Shown: positions 45,718 through 58,715, numbered from the stretch's first letter. The stretch: 64,000 nt of DNA from Dactylis glomerata (GCA_007115705.1 QXEO01000553.1:13996568-14060567), one strand, 5' to 3'. The notes: generated by a model not told the origin, from the sequence alone. Program-made: numbers and translations.

Positions 45718-46500
45718 CTAAACAGCGGGCTCCTCGGGGTCTTCCTCCTCGTCGCTCACAATGAATCCATTGTGACCACCATCCTCCGGATCGTCGAGGT
45801 CCTCCATGAAGTCATCCTCATCACTAATGAGGGCATTATCCTCCTTGCGGAGATCAATGCCTTCCTCCTCACCAAGGTGATCCTCAAGACTCTCAATGTA
45901 CGCAGTCAACTCCGCCACATTGGCCTTCAACTCCTCAAGGTCCTGTTCCTTCTCATCGCGCTGGCGACGAAGGCTCTTGCGTTCCTTCGCAAGAATCCTG
46001 ATGGTGCTTCTCGCTTCCACCAGTGCAACGTGCTCGAGGTTGGCCCTAGTACGGGCACGGTCGGCCTCCTGCTGAGTGGAGTACAGCAAGAAGTCCATGT
46101 GGTCGATGTAGGTACTCGGCTCATTCTGCCCGGGCATGTTTGCGGGACGCCCATCCGCATCACGCCGAGCAAAGTCCTTGAAGCGTCCTCCCTGAACCTC
46201 CTCAACGTGCAGTCCGCATAAGCGGGCGTGCATCTCCTGCATTGCTCGGACCAAACCATCGGCCCAAGTGTTCTCCACAAGCTCAAACTTGACCCTTGGA
46301 GAACCCAACATCCCCTTCTTGCCACGGCAACTAGCTCGGATGAGCCACCGTAGCTCTCCATCCGGGTGCTCATTGAGCACGGCTCCCTTGAACTCCGGGT
46401 ACAAACGGTTCAGGAACAAGGTCAAAGTGGTGAGGTCGCGCTCGAAACAAAGGCTGCCACCTTGGCCCAACTGGTACTGCTCAGTGAATACCAGGGCCAT
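45718..46500 (-). CDS. Leader ORF upstream of gag in X
   Basis: A 260-codon ORF, ATG at 46500, stop TAG at 45718-45720, between the primer site and gag. I recognise no domain. The first ~130 residues are mixed with basic patches (RASCRGKKG). Residues about 145-215 look like a coiled coil (QQEADRARTRANLEH, LRRQRDEKEQDLEELKANVA). The C-terminus is very acidic (EDDFMEDLDDPEDGG and DEEEDPEEP). The same ORF, with two stops, sits in the same place in Z, so it is a family feature and was under selection at some time. The product may be structural or regulatory; function unknown. Alternative: an acquired host fragment. Confidence 0.7.
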   Translation of the reverse strand: MALVFTEQYQLGQGGSLCFERDLTTLTLFLNRLYPEFKGAVLNEHPDGELRWLIRASCRGKKGMLGSPRVKFELVENTWADGLVRAMQEMHARLCGLHVEEVQGGRFKDFARRDADGRPANMPGQNEPSTYIDHMDFLLYSTQQEADRARTRANLEHVALVEARSTIRILAKERKSLRRQRDEKEQDLEELKANVAELTAYIESLEDHLGEEEGIDLRKEDNALISDEDDFMEDLDDPEDGGHNGFIVSDEEEDPEEPAV

Positions 46501-46700
46501 CTACAAAATTTTAAATTAGTTCAAGTTAGTGATCAACTCAAGTGTGCAAAATTTTAAGTAAGCTAAAACTGAAGTATGTATAAAACTTTGTAACTAGAGA
46601 GGAAAGACTAAGCAATTTTTGCAACCGTTCTTGTATCTTTCTTTTAACAAGGTTTTGTTTTAACGCCCATTCTAACTAAGGTCTCCTATGGTCAACCTAG

Positions 46701-46712
46701 GCTCTGATACCA
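46701..46712 (-). other. Primer binding site of X
   Basis: Minus-strand TGGTATCAGAGC, three bases inside the 5' LTR; initiator tRNA-Met type. Confidence 0.85.
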
Positions 46713-46715
46713 ACT

Positions 46716-49700
46716 TGTGACGACCTCAAATTTGATAACAAATTCGAAGTGCCCGCTATGTATTCCACCGCAATCCCAGAATCATTGTTGCGATATACAT
46801 AACGTAGTTGGTAACCAGTTCCACAGACATTACAATACGATGATTCAAATACAATGGTCATATAGACCAAGTCATATTACAACACAATATAGCAGCGGAA
46901 ATACCGTCTTCGGCCCATGCCTTCTCCCTACAGGCAATTGGCGACTCACGGAGACGAGCTTAGTTCTGGAACTCTTCTTAATACCCTTCCTCCTGGTATT
47001 CCTCCCCATAGTCTGGCCAAGTTGATAGCCAGGGACACAGCCGTGAGTACATTGGATGCACTCGCAAACCATCTTATAAATGAAGAGATGAAGTAGATAT
47101 GCAAGGTTGGGTATAGTGGACTAAGCACTAAGTTGGTTTGCAAAAGCTAGTTTTATTTCCCAAGAATGCTCATTTGTAGAAAAGAGGTTTAGTTCTCTAA
47201 GTTCATTCTAAAGAGGAACTTCAATGTGTCAAGATCCCGGTCAAGTCATGTCAATTCAAATTCATGTCATTCACCAGGTTCACCCTTGTTCTTTTTATTC
47301 TTGACAAAAGCCAGGTAGAGTTTGCCAACCGTCCATGACCGAGGACTCGGCTATTCGAATAGTTTGAAAACCTCTGCAGAGGGGTACACTTTACCCACAA
47401 GATTCGATACATCTGCCGGGAGAAATCCACGGTTCGCTATACACAAAGGTATGCGGCTTTCAGATAATCAAACAAATTCTTTCACTTGCTCATCCTAGTA
47501 TAGGATCCTTCCCTAGAGCCCGGGATACGGACTTCCCGCTCCGGCGCCTCTAGTTATGCCCATCCCGGAGACCGGGTTAGTGGAATCCACTTGGTCAAGA
47601 AGTATCCGCCCGTGGAGTCCTTCCATGAAGATTTTATGCAAGACCTCCCATACTAAGATCAACAAACTACGGATTAAGCCCCTTCCCATATAGGGGTAAC
47701 GTGGTTGTACGGTATAGTTGGCACCCATGTACATCACTCGTTGTCATTTGAGAAATACATTTCATAGTTCTTAGTCCAGATTATTTTCTTTCATAAAGCC
47801 ATCATGTAGGAGCAATCTCCCATTTCAAGTTTCAAGGTCAAGTCACCACCTTTCAAATGGGGTTCCTCCCGAGATAGCCTCAACCTTTATTAGCGACTAA
47901 GCAACTACCTTGAGTGATAGTACTACTACTATGGTTGGATAAACTCAGCTTGATGCTCTTGATAACCAAGACATCAATATGCTTCTATCATTCTACTCTA
48001 GCAATTCAATCATGCAATTTACTTAAAACAAGTAGAATGCAGTATTAAAACTAGGTAGTGGGAGTATGAATCAAAAGATGGCTTGCCTTGGTTGGCAAAG
48101 TGTCCGGGGTTCTCTTCTTCTTCTGGATAATAATAATCCCCTCCAATATCCTCCTCGGCAACACTAGCGTCTAATAACGAATAAACACAAACACACCATC
48201 ACTTCACCAAGCTAACAACACACCAAGCACTCATGCTTACTTTCAAACAATATTCTTTAGGTTGTATTTTAATTCCGGTTGCAATTTGAGTCATGTTGCA
48301 TTTTATGTGTTGGTAGATAAGTCCTTCTTCTAAGTTTTTCTTCAAGTGTGCATACTAGATTCTTTGCTAAGTGGCCTAGGTGGTTCACTGGTGCAGCATT
48401 GGGGTTGATTTAGGGTTACTAGGGCAAGTTTAAGTGGGAATGATCCACTAAGTGAAATGGGTAAAGAGGGCAATTACTTCTAAGTGTGCATTAGGGCTCT
48501 TTCATTTTATGCTAACAAATAGGTTTGGGTTAGGGTCTAAATGGTCACACTAATATGGTTTGGGTAGATTAGTGTTGGCTAACAGTGAGAGGGGTCATTA
48601 GTAAGTTCACATTTTAATTTTCATGATTATTGATGGCTTAAATAATTTTCTAGAAATCTTTCATTAATTCACAAGCTAGGGTCACACTATTCATAACCAT
48701 TTTTATTCTTAACTGTTTTGGAGATCTAACCAGTACCATTGGATAGAGCATGTTATAAGCTTTCCAACGAATATTTATTTGCTAAATTTGGACTTATAAA
48801 ACTCTAGGAATTTAAGTTTGAAAATACCATTTGAAACAGTTTTGAAATAAAAGAAAAAGGGCGGGAATTAATTAAAAACGAATCGGGTTGATTTCTAACC
48901 AAACGGGCCAAGCCTGAGCAGACCCCGAACGGGCCGGCCCAGAAAACGTTTCGCTGCGGGGCGGGGGAATAAAAATCGGTACTGACAGGTGGGGCCACGA
49001 CGTCAGACCTAATTCAAAACCCGAATCGGTAAGTTATCGTCCGATCTCGATCTAACGGTTCACGATCATCTTCTTCCTCAGTCACAGCGGGGGCTCACCT
49101 GCGAGCAGAGACGAATGTTCGACGGCGATGGCGAGGCGTAGGGGAAGCAGGGCTCGACGGCGACGCTCGGGATCGGCTGCGGTACTCCTCCTCCTCCGAT
49201 TCCCTGCAGAAGTTTGCCTCCCGGTGCTCGAACGCGGCGGCGCTGCTCCTGTCCAGTACCGCGCCGGCGAGGTTGGCTACGGCGAAGCAGAGCGAGAGGG
49301 AAGAAGCGGTGATGTCTGGGAGGTAGCTGGTGGCTGGGTGAGTATCTCCGTTTGATCGGAGGGGGGGTTTATATAGGCCGAGGCGACGAGGAACCAGGCG
49401 ACCAAAAGCTTCACTGCACGGGGGTCCTGGCGGCGTGCGACGGCCTCTCCGGCCACGGCGGCCATGCTTGCGTGCTGGGGGGTTGCTGGGTCGGCCGCGG
49501 GGTCCTGTAGGTCTCCTCTGGCGAGGGCAGGGTGGTCGTCGACGTGCAGGCTGCTGGGAAGAAGAGCGGGGGTCCTGGGGTGCTGGCTTCTCTTCTCCTC
49601 CTTCTTCCAGGGCTTGGGTCGGGGCAGAGGGAACTGGGTTCGACCAGGGCACCGTCCAGAGGCATGGCAACAGGGCTGCAGCGAGCTAGCACAGTGCAGC

Positions 49701-50333
49701 ACAGTGAAGTTGGATTTGGTTTGATTTTCTTCTGCAGGTGTTCGACGAAATGCTTACAAGAACTAAAAATTCGAATTTTTCAAATTTGCCACTTTGGGTG
49801 CTCATCATATTGGATAAGGTACCCAGGCATATTTTTGTTCTGGAGAAATAATGAGTTTTGCAAAAATTTATATTTCAAATTTGAGTATAGTTGCTGTTTC
49901 AGATTCAAACTTTGGCTCAAGTTTGAGTGATGTTCCAATTTGAATTTTTGGTAGCTCTTTGTTGGTTGAGTTAGTCCATAACTTGGTTAAGCTCAACTAG
50001 TTGGCCAAACAAGAAGGTGAGCTGCAGATTTCTTAATATAAGGGCTCAAAGTGGTGTAGTCATTAATAGTTTCTAGATCATATTAACTTTATCTTTTTCT
50101 TACCTATTCTTATTTTTGGTTCTTTTGGTTCCTAATGTCTTTCTTAGTTGTTTCTCTTGGTTCCCTTAGAATTGTTTAACCAATGCTCAAGCAAAAGAAC
50201 ACACATAAAATCATAGAAATACAAATAAAGAGAATGCATGTGTGCATGCAATATTGAAGAAAAAGTTTTATTTGGGTCCAATTTTTGACTCTTTATTTAA
50301 TAAGAGTTGGGTTACAAATTCTGAGTTGTTACA
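46716..50333 (-). repeat. 5' LTR of X
   Basis: TATA candidate at 49368-49378 (minus strand), otherwise as the 3' LTR. Six of the roughly eight substitutions between the LTRs lie in the first 265 bp on the plus-strand side. Confidence 0.9.
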
Positions 50334-53300
50334 CTTTACCCACACCATTCGATAAATCCGCCGGGACTTTACCACGGACCGTCATACAAGTATGCGGGCT
50401 TCGGATAATCGATCAAAGCCTTTCACTTAGTCATCCTAGTATAGGCACCTACCCTTCGGGCTTAACCTCTCCGGCACCATGGCAGTCCCCTACTCCATGA
50501 CCCCATCGCCACGACAAGAGACCCATAGTATCGTCCGGCCGTAGGCAACTACGGTGTATTGCTCCCAAAATTTAGCAACCCGGCTTCAAGGGATCAAACA
50601 CCCTTATAGAGTTGTGAGGTAGCCCATACTAAGACAAATAAATTACGGACTAAGCCCCATCCCATTCCGGGGTAATGTGGTTGCACGGTTTAGTTGGTAT
50701 GGGTGAATACTTAGGCAACACTGTCCTTCTTTCATTAAAAACTTTCCTTTCCTCTAACTTACACTTGAACAAGGCCAAATCCTCCTCAAGGTTTTAAAAA
50801 TCCTTTCCCAAAGTTTTTGAGTGTCCCAACCTAGAGTTTTTGCTCCACTAAACAAGGCTACAAGGGGTAACATGATGGTAAGCATCAAGCTACAACTAAT
50901 ATAATGGAGTAAGTAGGTATTGAGGGTTGTCATCTTAAAGATGTTGTCAAGTGACTAGTGGAGCCTAGTCACCAATGAATCGCTATCAAGAGGTAATAGC
51001 AATTATAAAACAATGCATCTTTGAAATAAACATAAAGGGAAAACTTGCATAATAAGAAAAATGGGATCAAGATATGCAACAAGTAAAGGTGGCTTGCCGT
51101 GGGTGGCTTGTCCCTGGTTGTCTTCAAATTCTTCAAAGTATTCCTCTTCGAACTCGTCAACGGTCGGATCTAGCGTCGCGAAAGAAAACAAAGTACAACA
51201 ATCAACATACAAGTGCACACATCATACCATTACACCAAAACAAGCAACTCAAGAAGAGCACTCTCAAAGTTCAGATATCTACTTTGTTACTACACAAAGT
51301 TGCTGCAAAAATCTTTGTCAAAGTTTTATGGTTTACTTAACAAGTTTCCAACAAGAATTTTGAATTTAAATGAAACACGGTTCAACAAAGAAACACTATT
51401 TAAGCCACACAAGGACTAGGTAAAGGACCAGTGATAAAAGAAGGCTATAGATAATACTATTCTACTGCAAGTATTCCAACAAAAATTTAGAATTTTAAAC
51501 AAGAACTACAAGCAATTTAGAATTTCAGATTTTTAATAGAGATATTCAATCAACACTAATTACTAACATTACACTAGCACAGCAACTTAACAGGGGTAAT
51601 TGCAGTAGGGACTAGGACTAATCGATAGATAATAAAATTTAAGAAATTTTGGCGCAGATTTCACCTAATTCGGATTTACGGTTTAGAAGATATTCACATT
51701 TGAAGTTCACAGAATTCAAACAAAGATTAAATCCAATTCGTAAAAAAAAACTAGGCGGACTGGAAGCTTCCTGGGCCGAGCGGGGCCGCATGCACCGGCC
51801 CAGCAGCACCTCCCGGTGCGGGCGGAAAAAAAAGGCGGCCTGGCAGGCGGGGCCCGCCTGTCGGTGTCTCACTTAAAACGAAAGGGTATCAGGGATTTCT
51901 GGCCGTTAGATTAAAAGACCATCTGACGGCCGACATCTGTCTTCTATGTCTGATTGATACGCGAGCAACGCGAAACCTAGCGAGTACTGGGAAGAAGAGC
52001 GGCGGCTGGGGACCTCACCGGAGGGCGGCGAGGGTCGACGGCGAGGTGGCGGCGGGGTCGCAGGGGGTCGGGGGTGGTCCGGCAGCAGGCACAGCTCCAG
52101 CGGCGTCGTCTTCTGCGGGCAGCTCGGTCGTCTCGTCCGACGGCGGCACTCCCAGGCGAGGTCCAACGGCGAGGCTTCCGGCGAACTCTGCGCAGGGAAA
52201 AGAACCGTGGTGGTTAGCAGAGGTCGAGGGATGGGTAGCTGGAGTGAAGGGAGGCCGGGGTGAGCGAGGGGAGGGCGGACACCACCTTGATACCTCGCAG
52301 ATAGCCTACGCTTTCTTTCTCTCTTGCTTACCTCGGCGAGGAGAGGCAGCGCTCTCGCGCTCGGGGAGGGGTGGAGAGGAGTGGAGTGGTGTGAGGGGGA
52401 GAATGGGGCGGGGTGGGGGGTTTTATAGCTGGGGAGGGGCGATGGTAGTGCTTCTGGGCGGTGGCAATGCCCAACCAGCGAGCGAGGGCAGACGTCAGCG
52501 CGGGGTCGTGAGCGTGACGTAGGAGGGCTGGCATCAGCAAGAGTGGGATGCTAGGGCTGGCTTGGTCTCTTCCTCTCCTAGCGATGCAACGTTTGCCTGG
52601 GAACGTGACAGGGTCCGATGTTGGTTCTGTCTCCTGTACGATGGAACGCACACGGGGGTTGTGGGCTGGGCTTTTGGTGAGAAGAGTTTCAGAGAGAGAG
52701 ATGGGCTGGCTTCACAAAAGTTTTGAACCAAAAATTTTCTGAACTTTGAGTTGGAAAGGAGTTCCTATAAACAAAGATAAATTTGTTGAACAAATTTTTG
52801 AGAGGATAGAATGAAATAGAACTCCAAGTGGTGATCAAAATGATATGAGCCCAAGAAAATTTTAAAGGGGAAAATAGCTAAGAATTTGAGACAAAGATGA
52901 ATAAAGAAGAAGAATTGGGATAGCTTTATTTTGAGCTAAGGGTAAAAATTTAAATAAGTGATGAAGCAAGAAATTTGGTCTAGGGCAAGTTTTTGTGGGG
53001 TAGAGTTTGATTCCGAAAGTAAGAATGTGTAATAGGAAGGTTTCATTTGATGCAAGCAAGCGGGCTTGATCACTAAATTGAGAGGGTAATCTCAAAGGGT
53101 TCTAGGTAACTAGGGCCAAAGTTCTAGCTAACCGGGCAAGTCCAACCTAGAAAACACAAGTTGCAAGCAAGTAACAAGCAAGGACACAATTAAAGTGGCA
53201 TTTTGCTTATCATTCCAAGACTTTGGAATGTGAGATTTTATGTGGGAGGGTATTAGTGGTGTAGCTTGATTGGCAAAGATCAAAAGTGAAGCCCTAAAAA

Positions 53301-53483
53301 GAGGATAACACTTGAGTACACAACTAGTGATCAACACAAAGTGAGCACAACAAGAGAGAACTAAAGCAAGGTCACAAACAAAGCTATCATGCAACAAAGG
53401 AAATAAAGTTTTTGTTGGCTCCAAATTTTACACAACTCAAAGTCACCATAAGTTTTCCAGGTCTACAAAAGTGGGTTGTTACA
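50334..53483 (-). mobile_element. Partial LTR of a related family (Y)
   Basis: Starts inside a region homologous to position about 37948 of X's LTR (CTTTACCCACAC, then TATGCGG and TCATCCTAGTATAGG), and ends at GGGTTGTTACA, the same kind of tip. About 670 bp of the U5 side is missing. Clearly diverged from X. CTATAAAACC near 52421 (minus strand) is a TATA candidate. No internal region adjoins it. Frames within are taken as non-coding. Confidence 0.75.
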
Positions 53484-55024
53484 TGACCATTGCCTCCCGG
53501 CTCTCGAGGGCCTCTCGCTCCCTGTTGAGCCGATCCTCGAGGGCCTGGAGCTGCTCCTCTCAGAGGCAAAGTCCCTGCTCACGCTCGTGAGACTCTACTT
53601 CTCAGACGGTGAGCCCAGCCTCTTGCAGGCTCAGGCTCTCCGCCCAGGAGTCAGCGCTCTCCTCGCGGGCATGGAGGAGGGCCTCCCGGTCCTCGACCTC
53701 ATCCAGCCTCTGCTGGGCGTTGGGAAGAAGGCCATCGGCATTGGTCCTGGCCACGTCCAGGAGGTGCTGAGCTGCCCGCTTGGCCTCCTCCCCAGCCAAG
53801 GCTGGGTTGGGGGCCCCGACGGTGGGGGGATCCTCTGGCGCGCTTCGGAGACGATCTCCATGGCCTCATGATCTGCCCTGGCCAGGATCCCCCTCGCCGA
53901 CTCTCTGGCCTACGCCAAAGCTTCTTCGGCCTCGTCGGCCGCGCTGGCATGGATCTCCTCTGCCTCCTTCCTCGCCCACTCATGGCGCTCAGCTGCACGC
54001 TGGTCCAGGAGGTGGCATCTCTCCGTGGCTTGGTGCAGGAGGGCCCAGCCCTCATCAATGCGCGCCTCCTTGGCAGTGCGCGCCCTGACGACCTTGTTGC
54101 GGAGGGCGCCGGTCATGGCCGCGAGCACCCTCGCCCATGGGTCAGCAGCGTGGGGCTCGGCGGCAATCCTCGCGGGCCTCCCCAGTATCTCCGGCAGGGG
54201 AGGCGATGTAGCCCTGGAGGGCCCCGGCTCAGTGGAGGTCGTCCTCCTCTTGCTGCTGGACTCAGGGGCTATCCCCGAGCTGGGCGGTGCAGTGGTTCTT
54301 GCCAGTGGTGCCTCCGGGGTGGTGGTGGTGGTGTTAGCTACAAAGGGGGCAGCAGGAGCTGCCCCCATCATCTCTAGTGTGCCCCCTACGCTAGGGGGCT
54401 CGGTCGCGCTGGGAGCTATAGTAGCTCCCGGGGCGGGCTGCGCGTCTGTGGACGCATGATCTTCTTCTTCTCCAGCGGCACGCGGCGGCGTCGCTGGTGT
54501 GGCAGCGGTTGCTGGGTTGGGGCCCGGTGTGGTCTGCCTGGTCTTCTTCCTCTTCCTCCCTTTCTTCTCTTCCTTCTTCTCCTTGGCGTCCCTGGAGAGA
54601 GCAGGGGGAGGAAGATTAGGAAAAAGGTAAGTCAAAGAAAAGAGTTTTCTGTGCAGGGACACTCACGAGGCGTCTCGCTCCACCCATCCTCTTTTGCCCG
54701 GGAGGCCAGAGGATGCCGGTGGTGGTGCGGAGGATTCGCCCGCCAGCTTCTTGCCGTAGGAGGCCTCAACCTCAGGTCGCCGGCTGGCGCATTCATCGTT
54801 GAACTTGGAGCGGCGCTCCGCCTCCAGGCGGGCTTGGCGCCCTTCCTCCTCTAGGTCTCGTGAGGAGGACGCATCGACGTCTCCCCCGGTGGGCTGGTCC
54901 AGCAAGGAGGAGCCATCGTCGGAAGAATCCGAGAGCACCACAGTGCCCTCGGGGCACCTCCGGCGGACCAGCCGCTCACCGGACTCCACGTTGTCGTCGT
55001 CAAGGTCTCCAGAGGCCGTGGGCC
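53484..55024 (-). pseudogene. Fragment of a gypsy-type transposon protein, intron-containing
   Basis: Two minus-strand exons join in frame: up to 54667, then from 54591, across a 75-nt GTGAGT...CTCTCCAG intron. Exon 1 is acidic and Ser-rich; exon 2 starts with a Lys-rich run (KEKKEEKKGRKRKK), then a Pro/Ala/Thr-rich linker, then a long Ala/Glu/Arg coiled coil (TAKEARIDEGWALLHQATER, RHEWARKEAEEIHA). TAG at 53910-53912 and a frameshift near 53780 break it; the coil continues to about 53600 and beyond. It resembles the coiled-coil tail of grass proteins annotated as putative gypsy-type transposon. Both ends are cut by LTRs (Y and Z). Confidence 0.5.
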
Positions 55025-58000
55025 TATAACAACTCAGAAAATTGTAATCCACTTCTTATGAATTAAAATACCAAATTTTGGACCAAGATAAAACTTTTTA
55101 TCTATTATTGCATGTATGCATGTATTTCCTATTGTATGTATTTCTATGATTTCATGTGTGTTATTATTTGTTGTGCAATAGTTAGCCAATTCTAACTTAA
55201 CCAACAGAAGCAATTGAGAAGAATTAGAAGAGCCAAAGAAACCAGAAATAAAAATAATAAAGAAAAAGAGAAGAATAAGTTGATCTAGGAAATCTTATTG
55301 ACTACCCTACTTTGAACACTTAGAATAAGAAATCTGTAACTCAACCCAGTGTTTGGCCAATTAGTTGAGTTAACCAAGTTACATACTAACTCAACCAAGA
55401 AGTTGCTACCCAAAATTCAAATCAGGACTTGACTTAAACTTCAACCAAAGATTGAATCTGAAACAGTGACAATACCCTATTTTTCAAATACAAATTTCTG
55501 CAAAACATGTTCTTTCTTCAGAACAAAAATTTCACTGGAAACCTTGGCTAATATGTGGATCACCCAAAGTGGAAATTTTCAAAATTTCGAATTTGAATCT
55601 CTTGCGGGGATATCGTCGAACACCTGGCAGACAAAAATCAAGCAAATTGAGTTTACTGTAAAGATCACTGTCGTCGTTCGTCCTGTGACTGTAGCCATGC
55701 TCCTGGACGGTGCCACGGTCGAGCCCAGCCCCCTCTGCCCTGACCCGAGCCGTGAGAAAGGGAGGAGAAGAGGAAGACAGCACCCAGGACCCCCTCTCTT
55801 TTTCCTCTGCTCACTGCACGTCACCGACCGCCATGATCGCGCCAGCACCGACCCATAGCACGCCGCAGCCGAGACCAAAGCCCCCCAGCACGCGAGCGAG
55901 GTCGCCGTGCCCGGTGTTGCTCGATGCGCATTGCCAGGGCCCCCGAGCCGGCGAGCTTCTGGACACCCTCTCCCTCGACGCTCAGGCCTATATAAACCCC
56001 CGCCGATCAAATGAGGAGACGCACACCACTCCCAGCTGCCTCCCAGACACCATCTCTCCCTCCCTCTTGCTCTGGTTCATCGATGCCTGCACCGCCGGCG
56101 ACGTACTGGATGCGAGCCACGCCGTTGCGTTGGACCGCCGCTGGACGAACGGACACCAGAGCTGGAGGAGGAGTGCTGCCGGATTCTTTTCCGCATGTCG
56201 CCGACGAGTTCTGCTTCCTCTACGAGCCTCGCCATCGCCGTCGTCTTCCTCGCCGTGCGCAGGTGAGCTTTGACCCTGGCCGATGAACACGAAGCTTGGG
56301 AGCCGTTAGATCTAGATCGATCGGTAGCGTACCGGTTCGGAGAAGTTAAGTGACCTGATGGGTGGGACCCTCTTGTCAGGTTCTGTTTTATTTCGTTCCC
56401 GCCCGTGCGAACGTTATCGGGCCGGCCCTTTCGGGATTCATTTGAAATCGGCCCAGCTGGTTTCGAATTCGGTCTGATTAGTTTTATTCATTTTTCCCGC
56501 CGTTTGAATTAATTCAAATAACTTTCAGTTATGATTTTCAAACATTAATTCCAAGAGTTTTACAAATCCAATTCTAGCAAATGAATATGCGTTGGAAAGC
56601 TTGTAAAATGCCCTAACCTGTAGAACTGGTTAGAACTCCAGTTGAATTAGGGATTTAAATAAATAAGCATAGTGTGACCATAGCTTTATTATTCATACGA
56701 AAACTTTAGAAAATTGTTTGAACCTCCAAAAATTTTGAAACTTGATTGGTGAACTCACTAATTCACTATCCTACTGTTCAGTCAACCTTAATCCACCCAA
56801 ACCTTGATAGTGGTACCAATTATACCCTAATCCAATCTTAGTTTGTAGCATGAAATAATAGATCTCTATTTTACACTTAGCTTAGTTTTCCCTCAATACC
56901 AATATACTTAATTAGTCAATCTCCACTTGAACTAGCCCTAATAATCATAGTTACTTACCCTTACTCTAAAAAGCAAACAACACATGACACCTAGTAGAAA
57001 CTCTAACTTGCACACATAATGAAAGCTTAGAAGAAAAACTTGCAATCCAACTCAATAAAATTCCACATGAATACAATTGCTTGAAAACAAGTATGTGTGC
57101 TTGGTGTGTTGTTAGCATGGTATAGTGATTGTGTGTTTTGTGTTGATTTCATTATTAGACACTAGTGTTGCTGAGGAGGATATTGAGGGGTAATATTATC
57201 AAGAAGAAGAAGACTACCCCGGATACTTTGCCAACCAAGGCAAGCCATCTTTTGAATCATACTCCAAATGCCTAGTTTTACTATTGCATTCTACCTGTTT
57301 TAAGTAAATTGCATGATTGAATTGCTAGAGTAGAAGGATAGAAGTTTAGTGGTATCTTGCTTAGCAAGAGCATCAAGCTGAGTTTATCCAACCATAGCTT
57401 AGTGGTATCATCACTCATAATAGTTGCTTAGTCGCTAATAAAATTGAGGCCATCTATAAGAGGAACCCTACCTGAAAGTGGTGACTTGAACTTGAAAGCT
57501 TGAATGGGAGATTTCTCCTACATGATGGTTTTATGAAGGAAAAATAATCTTGACTAAGGACTATGGAATGTATTTGCGAAATGACAACGAGTGATGTACT
57601 ATGTGAGCGAACCTTACAGTACGACCACATTATCCCGGTATGGGACGGGGGTTAGTAGAGTAGTTTGTTTCGCCTTAGTGTAGACCCTACAAATGTAAAT
57701 GGAAGTCCGACCAGGGACTCCTTTTCCTGGGCACCCTTGGCTGCGGCCGAGTTTCGCCTTGTCCTCCTCTTTAGGTGGTTGGGGTACAAGCCGAAGAGCC
57801 CTCATTGAAAATGTACTGCCGGAGTAGGACTCTACCTCAGTTAGTGGCATCCGGAGGATCAAGCAGTTGGGAACTTTGCACACTCTGGACAACTTCTTGG
57901 AACTCCGGTGTTGAGGGGTACATCTCTAGGCGGTAGTGTTTATGCTAAGGCGGGCAGGTGAAACATTAATGGTCGGCTGCTTGTCGTGGCATATGTCGTT

Positions 58001-58712
58001 ATGCAGGGAAGTTGCCCACACGATGAGTAGCCGGATGGTGTGGGTAAAGTGTACAACCTCTGCAGAGTGTAAAACTATTCGAATAGCCGCGTCCGCGGTC
58101 ATGGACAGTTGGCAAGCTGTACTTGACTTTTGTCAAGAATGAAAATAACTGATGGTGAACTTGGTGAATGACATGACTTGACTTGACATTGATGTTGACA
58201 CACCTGAAGTTCCTCTTTAGATTGATCTTAGAGAACTAAATCTCTTTCCTACCAATGAACATTCTTGGGAAATAAAACTAGCTTTGGCAAATGAAACTTA
58301 GTGCTTAGTCCGCCGTATCAACCTTGCATTTCTACTTCATCATTTCGTTTATAAGATGGTTTGCGAGTGCATCCAATGTACTCATGGCTGTGTCCCAGGC
58401 TATCAACTTGGCCAGACTATGGGGAAGAGTATCTGGAGGAAGGATATGAAGAAGAGTACCAGAACTAAGATCGTCTCCATGAGTCGCCACTGCCTGTAGG
58501 GTGAAGGCATGGACCCGAAGATGTTACTTCCGCTGCTATGTTATGTTGTAATATGAACTTGGTCACTATGACCATTGTATTTGAACCATCGTATTGTAAT
58601 GTCTATGGAACTGGTTACCAACAACGTTATGTGTATCACAACAATGATTCTGGGATTGTGGTGGAACACGTAACGGGCACTTCGAATTTGTGATAAATTC
58701 TAGGGTGTTACA
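55025..58712 (+). repeat. 5' LTR of Z
   Basis: 3,688 bp, starts TATAACAACTCAG (TG changed to TA) and ends GGTGTTACA. Aligns to the X LTR along its whole length. TATA candidate TATATAAA at 55989-55996. Confidence 0.85.
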
Positions 58713-58715
58713 AGT

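Larger units (their letters stand above)
37277..50333 (-). mobile_element. Young full-length chromovirus (element X, Tekay/Del-like)
   Basis: Minus-strand gypsy element with LTRs of 3,617 bp (37277-40893, 3') and 3,618 bp (46716-50333, 5'), both TGTAACAAC...GGTCGTCACA on the minus strand. By eye they differ at about 8 sites and one G-run indel. Leader ORF, gag-pol and C-terminal chromodomain lie between. The flanking bases (GTTTT left, CTTTA right) do not form a target duplication. Long LTRs, initiator-Met primer site and chromodomain fit the Tekay/Del lineage. Confidence 0.9.

Noticed and set aside
52046..52522. 158-codon Gly-rich ORF in Y LTR
   Set aside because: Repeats of GC-rich LTR sequence; no related frame in the X LTR.
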